NCBI RefSeq assembly: GCF_014697575.1
Contig: NZ_JACJSC010000003.1
Coordinates: forward strand, 62,001 to 126,000
Direction: 5' to 3'
DNA length: 64,000 nucleotides
DNA from: Planktothrix sp. FACHB-1365
Lineage (GTDB): Bacteria; Cyanobacteriota; Cyanobacteriia; Cyanobacteriales; Microcoleaceae
This document shows, piece after piece, positions 43,787 to 52,283 of the stretch; the stretch's first letter is position 1; each line of letters begins with the position of its first letter. The translations under genes were made by a program, and so were the position numbers. The notes under the pieces are model-generated. The model did not search any database, had not been told where the DNA came from, and saw nothing but the letters and a program-made list of their open reading frames with translations.

Positions 43787-45256
43787 ATGACAGAACCACA
43801 AAAAGGACAATGGGATGGCGGTCGGTTTCTGAAAACCCTGGCTTATTTTAAGGTTATTCCCTTTATTGGTAATATTAACTGGATACAAAATTTATTAGGG
43901 GGAGGGGCAAAAAAACGGCAAGAAAAACCCAATATTATATTAGTCGTGGGTGCGACGGGGGGAGTGGGAAAACGAGTGGTTCAACGGTTACAACAACAAG
44001 GCATTAAAGTGCGTTGTTTGGTTCGGGATCGGAAAAAAGCGAGAACAATATTAGGGAATACAGTAGACTTAATTGAAGCAGATTTAACCCTTCCTGAAAC
44101 CTTAACCCCTGATGTTTTTCAAGATATTAACGCGATTATTTGTTGTAGCGGTACAAAAGTCCAACCCGTTGAAGGAGATACACCGAACCAAGAAAAATAT
44201 TATCAGGGAATTAAGTTTTATATGCCGGAAGTAGTTGATATACCGGAGTTGGTGGAATATAAAGGCATTCAAAATTTAATTAATGCTGCATTTCCCAGCC
44301 TACAAAAAACAGGAGATAAAATTTTATTTGATTTTACCCACCCCACTGAAGACATTAAGGAAATTTGGGGAGCATTAGATGATATTGTTATGGGGGGTAT
44401 TAGTGAAAGTTCGTTAAAGTTAACACCAGATGGCGCATTATTTACCGGATATGTTTCTACGGCGAATTCTGGGGGGTTTGTTTCCGTGCGAACTCGCAAT
44501 TTTGAACCTTCTTTAAATTTATCTGATTATCAAGGAATTGAATTACGGGTTAAAGGTGATGGAAAACGCTATAAATTTATTATTCGCTGTAATGAAGGTT
44601 GGGATAGTGTGGGATATTGTTATTCTTTTGATACCGTGTACAATATTCCTATTACCATTCGGATTCCCTTTGAGAAATTAATTCCGGTGTTTCGTGCTAA
44701 AACCTTAAATGAAGGTAAACCCTTTAATGCTAGTCAGGTATTTTCCTTACAATTAATGTTGAGTAAATTTGAATATGATGGCGCATTAAACCCTAAATTT
44801 GAACCCGGACTTTTTCAATTAGAAATTGAATCCATTAAAGCCTACGGTGGAACCATTTTACCTCGATTTGTTCAGGTGAGTTCTGCGGGGGTAACTCGTC
44901 CAGGAAAACCCGGATTAAATTTAGAAGAAGAACCTCCTGCGGTGCGTTTAAATGAACAATTAGGGGGGATTTTAACTTGGAAATTACGAGGAGAAGAGGT
45001 GATTCGTTCGAGTGGTATTCCCTATACAATTATTCGTCCCTGTGCATTAACTGAACAACCGGGAGGTTCTGTGTTAAAATTTGCCCAAGGAGATACAATT
45101 AAAGGACAAGTCAGTCGGGATGATATGGCTGAATTATGTATCCAAGCGTTAACTCAACCAAAAGCCTGTAATACGACTTTTGAAGTTAAAGCAGAACAAG
45201 ATAGTCAAACATCAAACAATTGGGATGAGTTATTTTCTCAACTCAAATCTGATTAA
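43787..45256 (+). CDS. atypical SDR with inserted CIA30 domain (HCF173-like)
   Basis: The N-terminus contains an NAD(P)-binding Rossmann motif (VVGATGGVGKRVVQRLQQQG) of the NmrA/Ycf39-like atypical SDRs. A CIA30 domain is inserted at about residues 170-355 (WGALDDIVMGGISESS..., YQGIELRVKGDGKRYKF). The second SDR part then resumes (RSSGIPYTIIRPCALTE). This layout is that of plant HCF173, needed for psbA mRNA translation, and its cyanobacterial relatives; transfer of that role is inference. There is no signal peptide. At 489 residues the length fits. It stands alone, preceded by a good promoter-size gap. Confidence 0.88.
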   Translation: MTEPQKGQWDGGRFLKTLAYFKVIPFIGNINWIQNLLGGGAKKRQEKPNIILVVGATGGVGKRVVQRLQQQGIKVRCLVRDRKKARTILGNTVDLIEADLTLPETLTPDVFQDINAIICCSGTKVQPVEGDTPNQEKYYQGIKFYMPEVVDIPELVEYKGIQNLINAAFPSLQKTGDKILFDFTHPTEDIKEIWGALDDIVMGGISESSLKLTPDGALFTGYVSTANSGGFVSVRTRNFEPSLNLSDYQGIELRVKGDGKRYKFIIRCNEGWDSVGYCYSFDTVYNIPITIRIPFEKLIPVFRAKTLNEGKPFNASQVFSLQLMLSKFEYDGALNPKFEPGLFQLEIESIKAYGGTILPRFVQVSSAGVTRPGKPGLNLEEEPPAVRLNEQLGGILTWKLRGEEVIRSSGIPYTIIRPCALTEQPGGSVLKFAQGDTIKGQVSRDDMAELCIQALTQPKACNTTFEVKAEQDSQTSNNWDELFSQLKSD

Positions 45257-45370
45257 TAGGGAACAGGGAATAGGGATTGCTATATATTGTTTCCCTAGCT
45301 TAAAATCAAATCATATTTTGACATGAAGCGAATAAAGATTTCAACTGCTTGTTGAAACTTTATCTTTTTT

Positions 45371-45408
45371 CTGTTCCCTGTTCCCTGTTCCCTGTTCCCT
45401 GTTCCCTG
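45371..45408. repeat. heptameric tandem repeat (CTGTTCC)n
   Basis: About five exact units of CTGTTCC end 4 bases before the permease ATG at 45413. The same heptamer precedes folP, and a related GGGAACA pair occurs at 45257. Confidence 0.9.
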
Positions 45409-45412
45409 CTAT

Positions 45413-46300
45413 ATGCTAAAGTTTAAACCTGTTTTTACGCCGTATTTATTTTTATTTCCTGCTTTATTAATGCTGACCTTAACCGTATTTTGGCCAGCGT
45501 TACAAGCGTTTTATTTAAGTTTGTTTAGTTATGACTTACTCACACCGCCAGAATGGGTTGGTTTCAAGAATTTTCAACAGTTATGGACAGATGAGGTCTT
45601 TTGGGAAACCTTAAAGAATACCTTGCTTTATTTAATTATTGTTGTTCCGATTTTAGTTTTTGCACCTTTAGCTTTAGCGATTTTAGTGAATCAAAAATTA
45701 CGCGGAATTAATGGCTTTAGAACCGCCTATTATGTTCCCGTCGTGATTTCAATGGTGGTGGCGGGTATTGCGTGGAAATGGTTATATGCAGAAAATGGGT
45801 TTTTAAATCAACTTTTAAATGCGATTTCTTTTCCGCCTATTCCTTGGTTAACCAGTCCCCATGTCGCCTTATTTAGTGTGATGGCGGTGACGATTTGGAA
45901 AGGATTAGGGTATTATATGGTGATTTATTTAGCAGGATTACAAGGAATTCCCTTAGAATTGTATGAAGCCGCAACGATTGACGGTTCTGATGGGTTAAAA
46001 AAACATTGGGATATTACGTTACCCTTAATGAAACCTTACATGGTTTTAGTGGGGGTCATTTCAGCCATATCCTCAACGAAAGTGTTTGAAGAAGTGTATA
46101 TTATGACCCAAGGAGGGCCAAGAAATAGTTCTAAAACGATTGTTTATTATTTGTATGAACAAGGCTTCCAACAATTAGAATTTGGTTATGCTTGTACCAT
46201 TGGATTAATTTTATTTTTAATCGTTTTAGGATTATCGATTTTACGATTAGGGATTGAACGGTTTAGCGAGACTGTTAACAGCAATAGTCCGTTGCTGTAA
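45413..46300 (+). CDS. sugar ABC transporter permease, MalF/UgpA-like
   Basis: The 295-residue protein has six transmembrane helices and the cytoplasmic EAA loop (ELYEAATIDGSDGLKKHWDITLPLMKP) that contacts the ATPase. Its layout is that of the first permease (MalF/UgpA) of carbohydrate importers (CUT1). The second permease type, MalG-like, is found on the opposite strand at 53528, so the two are separated, and no binding protein or dedicated ATPase lies between. The start ATG immediately follows a heptamer repeat. Substrate unknown; glucosylglycerol, sucrose or trehalose are possible. Confidence 0.9.
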   Translation: MLKFKPVFTPYLFLFPALLMLTLTVFWPALQAFYLSLFSYDLLTPPEWVGFKNFQQLWTDEVFWETLKNTLLYLIIVVPILVFAPLALAILVNQKLRGINGFRTAYYVPVVISMVVAGIAWKWLYAENGFLNQLLNAISFPPIPWLTSPHVALFSVMAVTIWKGLGYYMVIYLAGLQGIPLELYEAATIDGSDGLKKHWDITLPLMKPYMVLVGVISAISSTKVFEEVYIMTQGGPRNSSKTIVYYLYEQGFQQLEFGYACTIGLILFLIVLGLSILRLGIERFSETVNSNSPLL

Positions 46301-46345
46301 CAGACCCGGTACTCGGTACCCGACAGCCAACACCCGACACCGATT

Positions 46346-46741
46346 TTAAAGCTTGATGGAACAGTGACAGGGTTCTTGCTGTAATAATTGTTCTCCAGCT
46401 TGTTTTAAAGCTATTAATACAGGTTGCAGTTGTCGGCCTTTATCGGTTAAGGAATATTCAACATGAGGGGGTATTTCTGCATAGACCTTCCTTTCAATAA
46501 TACCATATTTTTCTAATTCTCGCAGGCGAATTGTCAAGGTTTTCGTACTTATTCCGGGTAAAGCCTCTAACAATTCATGGGTACGACAATTCCTGATTAG
46601 TAACTCCCGCAAAATTGAGACTGACCATTTGCTGCTGATGATTTGCACAATATATTGAATCGGGCAAGTGTTTTGATTCTGGGAGCTTGCAGAACCGAAG
46701 TCTGGTTTTTCGAGACAAGGGGTAACATTCATTTGCAACAT
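46346..46741 (-). CDS. HxlR family transcriptional regulator
   Basis: The 131-residue protein has the HxlR winged helix: CPIQYIVQIISSKWSVSILREL with the conserved Cys, SLLIRNCRTHELLEALPGISTKTLTIRLRELEKYGIIERKVY, and the PPHVEYSLTDKGRQLQPVL C-terminal segment. Members often sense aldehydes or electrophiles through the N-terminal Cys. The ATG is at 46741, with a second ATG 3 codons later. It is divergent from ppsA across a 417-base region with a TGTTAACA palindrome right at its own start, suggesting autoregulation. Target genes are unknown. Confidence 0.9.
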   Translation of the reverse strand: MLQMNVTPCLEKPDFGSASSQNQNTCPIQYIVQIISSKWSVSILRELLIRNCRTHELLEALPGISTKTLTIRLRELEKYGIIERKVYAEIPPHVEYSLTDKGRQLQPVLIALKQAGEQLLQQEPCHCSIKL

Positions 46742-47158
46742 TTGTTAACATTAATCCCAAGAGCCTTAAGGATTCAATCTTTTTTAAGAATAGCCTATAA
46801 TTCCCAGATGGCAACTATCTTTTACTTTTGGTAACTATGTGAATGAAGGGAACCTATATTGAAATCACGATAGAAAGTAGTACGCTTTGAGATAGAGGGA
46901 AAACAAACCCTCAGTTGAGGCCGAAAGTTCACACCTAGAGAGAAAAAAACGGAAAAAAATCTTAAGAACTGCCAAGTTCACCGATTCAAGATTCAGAAGT
47001 TCTAAACATTCATATTGAGTATCGAGTGATTTAGAACCAGTTAACTCAGAATGTACGGGTAAGGATAAATACATTCTGACCTAAGTTTGAACTTAAATAA
47101 ACAATAAAGATTGACTGAATTCTAACAAAACAGTCATTCCAATTGGAGGAATTTAAAA
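46742..47158. other. divergent promoter region between hxlR-like gene and ppsA
   Basis: This 417-base stretch contains a TGTTAACA palindrome at 46743-46750 and a GGAGG ribosome site before ppsA. Short frames in it have no support. No further gene or RNA is visible. Confidence 0.45.
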
Positions 47159-49702
47159 ATGGTTGACGCTTATGCAACGACGGGAACAGTAAATTCAGAA
47201 GCCAAAGAAAAAGCTTTTGTACTTTGGTTTGATGAAGTTGGAATTTCTGATATTCCGTTAGTCGGTGGGAAAAACGCATCTTTGGGGGAAATGATTCAAG
47301 AACTCACCCGCCAAGGTGTAAATGTTCCCAATGGATTTGCGACTACTGCTTATGCTTATCGTTATTTTATTGAGTCTGCGGGTTTAGAGAAAAAACTACG
47401 AGAACTATTTGCAGACCTCGACGTTGAGGATATGCCGAATTTGCGGCAACGCGGCAAACAAGCTCGTTCATTAATCCTTGACACTCCGTTTCCAGCCGAC
47501 TTAGAAGAAGCGATTACCAGCGCTTATAAAAAACTTTGTGAACGCTACAGTACAGATGGGGATTTTTGCAACCAATTTGGCGAAGAATATAAGGAAGAAT
47601 GCAAACGTTATGCCAACGATGTAGACGTTGCTGTTCGTTCCTCTGCGACGGCTGAAGATTTACCCGATGCTAGTTTTGCGGGACAACAAGAAACTTATTT
47701 AAACGTTTATGGCGAAGAAGGCGTATTAGAATCCTGCCATAAATGCTTTGCTTCGATTTTCACCGACCGGGCAATTTCCTATCGGACGATTAAAGGCTTC
47801 GATCATTTTAACGTAGCTCTCTCCGTTGGTGTACAAAAAATGGTGCGGTCTGACCTCGCCAGTTCTGGGGTGATGTTCTCCATTGACACTGAAACCGGAT
47901 TCAAAAATGCCGCGTTAGTAACAGCCGCCTATGGGTTAGGAGAAAACGTTGTACAAGGTGCGGTGAACCCGGATGAATATTTCGTGTTCAAACCGACTTT
48001 ATTACAAGGCTTCCGTCCAATTTTAGAAAAACGCTTAGGAACTAAAGAACTGAAGATGGTCTATGACATCGGCGGTTCTAAACTGACGAAAAACGTCTCT
48101 GTTCCTCAATCTGAACGGGAAAAATATTGTATTAACGACGATGAAATTCTGCAACTAGCGAAGTGGGCTTGTATTATTGAAAACCACTATTCGCAAGTTC
48201 GGGGTACTTACACTCCGATGGATATTGAATGGGCAAAAGACGGTATTACCGGACAATTATTCATCGTCCAAGCTCGTCCTGAAACGGTACAATCGCAAAA
48301 ATCCGGTTCCGTTCTGAAAAACTTCAAACTCAAAGGAACCAGTAACGTGCTGTCACGGGGGCGCGCCGTGGGCGAAATGATTGGTCAAGGGAAAGCGCGA
48401 GTGATTTTGGATGTTCATAAAATTGATGAATTCCAAGCGGGTGAAGTGTTAGTCACCAATAAGACTGACCCCGACTGGGAACCGATTATGAAGAAATCCA
48501 GCGCTATTGTTACCAACGCTGGGGGACGGACGTGCCACGCCGCGATTATCGCCCGTGAAATGGGAATTCCAGCCATTGTCGGTTGCGGGGATGCCACCTC
48601 TGTGATTAAAAACGGACAAGAAATTACCGTTTCCTGTTCCGAAGGAGAAGAAGGTCGGGTTTATGAAGGCTTAGTTCCCTTTGAAGTTCAAGAAACCGTC
48701 CTGGATAATCTGCCGAAAACGCGGACGAAAATTTTAATGAACGTCGGGAACCCGGAAGAAGCCTTTGGGTTATCCGGTATTCCTTGCGATGGTGTGGGGT
48801 TAGCGCGGCTTGAGTTTATTATCGCTAACCATATTAAAGCCCACCCGTTAGCATTGTTGAAATTTGACCAACTCGAAGACGAATTAGTCAAACGGGAAAT
48901 TGCTGACCTGACCAAACTTTATCCCAATAAACCCGACTTCTTTGTGGATAAACTGGCTCATGGTATCGGCATGATTGCGGCGGCGTTCTATCCCAATCCT
49001 GTGATTGTACGGATGTCCGACTTCAAGAGCAACGAATATGCCAACTTGTTAGGCGGTCGTCAGTTTGAACCGAAAGAAGAAAACCCGATGATTGGTTGGC
49101 GGGGTGCGTCTCGTTACTATGACCCCAACTACCGCGAAGCTTATGGGTTAGAATGTGTCGCCCTGAAACGGGTTCGGGACGAAATGGGCTTAACTAACGT
49201 GGTTCCGATGATTCCTTTCTGTCGGACTCCCGATGAAGGTCGCAAAGTGTTAGCGGAAATGGAAAAACACGGTCTGAAACGGGGTGAAAATGGGCTGCAA
49301 GTCTATGTGATGTGTGAATTGCCCAGTAACGTGATTTTCGCCGATGAATTCGCCCAAGTGTTCGACGGGTTCTCCATTGGGTCTAACGACTTAACCCAAT
49401 TAACGTTAGGGTTAGACCGTGACTCGGCTTTAGTTGCTCATATCTTCGATGAACGCAACGAAGCCGTCCGGCGGATGGTGACCATTGCCATTAAAGCGGC
49501 TAAAAAATATGGTCGCAAAATTGGGATTTGTGGTCAAGCGCCTAGCGATTATCCAGAGTTTGCCCGCTTCTTAGTGGAATTGGGAATTGACTCCATGAGT
49601 TTGAATCCTGACTCTGTGATTAAAACGATTCTGGATATTGGCAAAATGGAAGAATCTGGCACGTTGTTAGATGAAGTCATGGACGTTGCCAAAGCCAAAT
49701 AA
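47159..49702 (+). CDS. ppsA: phosphoenolpyruvate synthase
   Basis: PpsA makes PEP from pyruvate and ATP (forming AMP and phosphate) for gluconeogenesis. Domains appear in order: nucleotide-binding (VGGKNASLGEMI; VRSSATAEDLPDASFAGQQET), the phospho-His domain (GGRTCHAAIIAREMGIPAIVG) and the PEP/pyruvate barrel ending with VMCELPSNVIFADEFA and GSNDLTQLTLG. The length of 847 residues is normal. A strong site (GGAGG 9 bases upstream) fixes the ATG. It is followed closely by a palindromic repeat. It could be under the control of the divergent HxlR regulator, which is inference. Confidence 0.96.
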   Translation: MVDAYATTGTVNSEAKEKAFVLWFDEVGISDIPLVGGKNASLGEMIQELTRQGVNVPNGFATTAYAYRYFIESAGLEKKLRELFADLDVEDMPNLRQRGKQARSLILDTPFPADLEEAITSAYKKLCERYSTDGDFCNQFGEEYKEECKRYANDVDVAVRSSATAEDLPDASFAGQQETYLNVYGEEGVLESCHKCFASIFTDRAISYRTIKGFDHFNVALSVGVQKMVRSDLASSGVMFSIDTETGFKNAALVTAAYGLGENVVQGAVNPDEYFVFKPTLLQGFRPILEKRLGTKELKMVYDIGGSKLTKNVSVPQSEREKYCINDDEILQLAKWACIIENHYSQVRGTYTPMDIEWAKDGITGQLFIVQARPETVQSQKSGSVLKNFKLKGTSNVLSRGRAVGEMIGQGKARVILDVHKIDEFQAGEVLVTNKTDPDWEPIMKKSSAIVTNAGGRTCHAAIIAREMGIPAIVGCGDATSVIKNGQEITVSCSEGEEGRVYEGLVPFEVQETVLDNLPKTRTKILMNVGNPEEAFGLSGIPCDGVGLARLEFIIANHIKAHPLALLKFDQLEDELVKREIADLTKLYPNKPDFFVDKLAHGIGMIAAAFYPNPVIVRMSDFKSNEYANLLGGRQFEPKEENPMIGWRGASRYYDPNYREAYGLECVALKRVRDEMGLTNVVPMIPFCRTPDEGRKVLAEMEKHGLKRGENGLQVYVMCELPSNVIFADEFAQVFDGFSIGSNDLTQLTLGLDRDSALVAHIFDERNEAVRRMVTIAIKAAKKYGRKIGICGQAPSDYPEFARFLVELGIDSMSLNPDSVIKTILDIGKMEESGTLLDEVMDVAKAK

Positions 49703-49708
49703 ATAGTT

Positions 49709-49736
49709 GTAGAGACGTGCCACGGCGCGTCTCTCT
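49709..49736. repeat. 28-bp imperfect palindrome after ppsA
   Basis: GTAGAGACG and CGTCTCTAC flank a GC-rich centre that pairs with one wobble. Length, ends and layout match the perfect palindromes at 52128 and 62592, suggesting one dispersed family. Its location 6 bases after the ppsA stop could make it a terminator hairpin. Confidence 0.8.
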
Positions 49737-49841
49737 ACAGGGATAGTTTGCTGAATTTTAAGGATTAAAATAATGAGGGTATGGCGATGCTGTACCCTTT
49801 ATTTATGGGCATAATCTTACCAGTGAATCTATTGGATTTTT

Positions 49842-50669
49842 ATGGAAAGAAGAAAAATTTTGATTGTGGCTAAAACCTATCCTTCAATTAGTACCAAGTA
49901 CCGAGAAACTGTCTGTACTGCTGGTATTCTTCTGGATGATAACGAACAATCTTTAGAATGGGTTCGTATTTATCCTGTACGATTTCGACAGCTAGATTTT
50001 GATAAACGTTATCCCCGTTGGTCAATTATTAGTGCTAAGATAGAAAAAAATGATAAGGATTCCAGATTAGAGAGTTATCGGATTGATGATTCTTCTATTG
50101 AAATTGTAAGGTCTATAGGAACCCACGATAATTGGTCAGAAAGAAAATCTTTTGTATTACCTTTAGAATTTGAATCTATTCAATCTATTAAAGATCAAGG
50201 TAAATCTCTGGGAATTATAAAACCAAAGTCTATTGTAAAATATTATTATAAAAAAGACAAGCGTGAATGGGGAGATAAACAACAAGGAATATTAGATCAA
50301 CCAGACTTCTTTGAAATTCCTTCAGATCTTGAAAAAATACCCTACAAGTTTGGTTACGAATTTATTGAAAATAATCAAGTTAAACATAAATATTCAATTA
50401 GTGACTGGGAAATTTCTGAACTTTATCGGAAATGTAGAGATCAATCAAAAAAATATCTTTTTGAAGAACGAGAAGCAGAAGCACTAGAAAAAGTTCGAGA
50501 AAAATTAGAGGTTGACTTTTTAAACAAAAAAGATTTATACTTTATTGTTGGCAATTTAAAAGATCATCGACAAACTTTTATGATTATAGGTTTATTTTAT
50601 CCGCCTATCCCTAAAAATAATCAGCGATCTGAATCTAGCTATCAGCAATTAACGTTGTTTGATTCCTAA
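49842..50669 (+). CDS. conserved-looking hypothetical protein upstream of DUF488 gene
   Basis: I do not recognise a catalytic family. The 275-residue protein is soluble, very charged, with an N-terminal strand-loop-strand region (RKILIVAKTYPSISTKYRETVCTAGIL) and a helical, Glu/Lys-rich middle. It ends in a short motif QQLTLFDS that resembles a sliding-clamp (beta) binding peptide (Q-L-x-L-F), which would fit DNA-repair or restriction proteins; this is inference. The DUF488 gene begins 7 bases after the stop, so the two work together. Confidence 0.75.
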   Translation: MERRKILIVAKTYPSISTKYRETVCTAGILLDDNEQSLEWVRIYPVRFRQLDFDKRYPRWSIISAKIEKNDKDSRLESYRIDDSSIEIVRSIGTHDNWSERKSFVLPLEFESIQSIKDQGKSLGIIKPKSIVKYYYKKDKREWGDKQQGILDQPDFFEIPSDLEKIPYKFGYEFIENNQVKHKYSISDWEISELYRKCRDQSKKYLFEEREAEALEKVREKLEVDFLNKKDLYFIVGNLKDHRQTFMIIGLFYPPIPKNNQRSESSYQQLTLFDS

Positions 50670-50676
50670 TAAAAAT

Positions 50677-51105
50677 ATGAAAAGAAAAATTTCTAACTTA
50701 AAAAAAAGGCTGATCCTAACCTTTGGATATGGTAATCGAAAAAATTATGATATATTTTTAGAATATCTGAAAAAATATCAGGTTAATTTTGTCATTGATG
50801 TGAGAATGACTCCCCGCGCTTGGAGTCGTAAATGGTATGGGAATAAACTTCAAGAAGTTTGTGAAGCTCATAATGTTAAATATATCTCTAAAACTGCTTT
50901 AGGTAATACATCCGGCCAACAAAATTGGATTCCTCCTGACCGAGAAGCAGCAGATATCGCTTTAGGTGAAGTTGCTGAACTTGCTGAAAAAGGAACGGTT
51001 TTATTATTATGTGCAGAAATGAACTTTCATAAATGTCATAGAACAGATGTTGCTAGTCATCTAATTAAACTAATTTCTAATAGCCAAATTGAACATTTAG
51101 AGTAG
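50677..51105 (+). CDS. DUF488 family protein
   Basis: DUF488 blocks are clear: LTFGYGNRKNYDIFLEYLKK at the start, FVIDVRMTPRAWSRKW in the middle, and LLLCAEMNFHKCHRTDVASHLI near the end, containing the conserved Cys-His pair. The family's reaction is not established, but it is often found near DNA-modification and defence genes. I use the ATG at 50677, which follows the 275-aa gene by 7 bases; the upstream in-frame codons overlap that gene. It precedes the Mrr gene by 61 bases. Confidence 0.88.
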   Translation: MKRKISNLKKRLILTFGYGNRKNYDIFLEYLKKYQVNFVIDVRMTPRAWSRKWYGNKLQEVCEAHNVKYISKTALGNTSGQQNWIPPDREAADIALGEVAELAEKGTVLLLCAEMNFHKCHRTDVASHLIKLISNSQIEHLE

Positions 51106-51166
51106 ATGAACTTAATTTTTTTAAAATATTATTTTAATTAAAAGTGCGATCGCAACTTCTCAAACA

Positions 51167-52072
51167 ATGAATCAATCCTTAAATATTCCCTCTCATAGCG
51201 ATTTATTTGAACCCACAATTAAAGCTCTTAAATCTTTAGGAGGTTCAGGAACGGTGCAAGAAATTTATGATCAAGTCTGTCAACTTCAAAGTTTCTCAGA
51301 ACAACAACAGAGTATTTTACATAAACAAGGGCCACAGACAGAAATTGACTATCGTTTAGGTTGGGTGAGAACTTATTTAAAAGTATATGGGGTTTTAGAA
51401 AGTGTAGGAAGAGGAGTATGGTCAATCACGGAGAAGGGGAGAAATCTACAAGTTATTAATCCTAAAGAAATTAATCGATTTGTCAATCAAACAACCCGAA
51501 AAAAAACTGAAAAGGTGAGTTCAGAATCTGTTGAAGATATTAATTTATTACCACAACCTACAATTGAAACAATAGAATCTATTTCAGATCAGGATCAGAT
51601 TCCTGCTAATTCAGATATTTGGATAGAAAAACTATTAGAAATTTTACAACAAATTCCTCCTGATAGTTTTGAAAGATTATGTCAACGAATTTTAAGAGAA
51701 TCCGGCTTTATTAAAGTTGAAGTAACCGGAAGAAAAGGAGATGGAGGAATTGATGGAATTGGAGTCTTAAAAATTGCCCTATTGAGTTTTCAAGTCTTCT
51801 TTCAATGTAAACGTTATAAGGGTTCTGTTGGCCCTTCTGAAATTCGAGATTTCCGAGGTGCTATGGTAGGAAGAACCGATAAAGGTTTATTTCTAACCAC
51901 AGGAACTTTTACCAGTTCAGCCAAACAAGAAGCAACCCGTGACGGTGCGCCTGTATTGGATTTAATTGATGGGGAACAACTTTGTCAAATTCTCAAAGAT
52001 TTGAATTTAGGAGTCGAAACAAAAATGATTAAAGTGGTTGAAATTAATCAAAATTGGTTCAATCATTTATAA
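51167..52072 (+). CDS. Mrr-type restriction endonuclease (type IV)
   Basis: Mrr enzymes cleave modified DNA. The N-terminal winged-helix domain (residues about 10-100, KALKSLGGSGTVQEIYDQV) is the Mrr_N recognition part. The C-terminal PD-(D/E)xK domain has the active-site pattern ERLCQRILRESGF, GRKGDGGIDG (Asp) and FFQCKRYKG (Q-x-K). At 301 residues it is near E. coli Mrr size. It is third in a cluster with the unknown 275-aa protein and DUF488, which may be a small restriction module. The stop overlaps the left repeat of the MITE-like element. Confidence 0.88.
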   Translation: MNQSLNIPSHSDLFEPTIKALKSLGGSGTVQEIYDQVCQLQSFSEQQQSILHKQGPQTEIDYRLGWVRTYLKVYGVLESVGRGVWSITEKGRNLQVINPKEINRFVNQTTRKKTEKVSSESVEDINLLPQPTIETIESISDQDQIPANSDIWIEKLLEILQQIPPDSFERLCQRILRESGFIKVEVTGRKGDGGIDGIGVLKIALLSFQVFFQCKRYKGSVGPSEIRDFRGAMVGRTDKGLFLTTGTFTSSAKQEATRDGAPVLDLIDGEQLCQILKDLNLGVETKMIKVVEINQNWFNHL

Positions 52073-52228
52073 TTGCTATATAGTGAGTCTAAATCAATTG
52101 TATAACTGTTTTGATTCCAAAATTATCGTAGGGGCGAGGCGCGCCTCGCCCCTACCTAGAAATTACAGTCTTTTTGGGGATTAATAATTAAGTTTACTAT
52201 TTTATACAATTCATTTATAATTGCTATA
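52063..52228. repeat. MITE-like structure: 18-bp direct repeats, 10-bp inverted repeats, 28-bp palindrome
   Basis: Outer direct repeats TCATTTATAATTGCTATA lie at 52063-52080 and 52211-52228. Just inside lies an inverted pair AATTGTATAA (52096-52105)/TTATACAATT (52202-52211). In the centre is a perfect 28-bp palindrome (52128-52155), half-site GTAGGGGCGAGGC. The left direct repeat includes the mrr stop codon. Confidence 0.75.
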
Positions 52229-52283
52229 CTATAGTTAGCAATAATTGTTTTTTATCCATTAAACACTCTACTAATTCTCGATT

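Noticed and set aside
46575-47279. Several short ORFs around the hxlR-ppsA intergenic region
   Set aside because: Shadows of hxlR and ppsA or unsupported frames in the promoter region.
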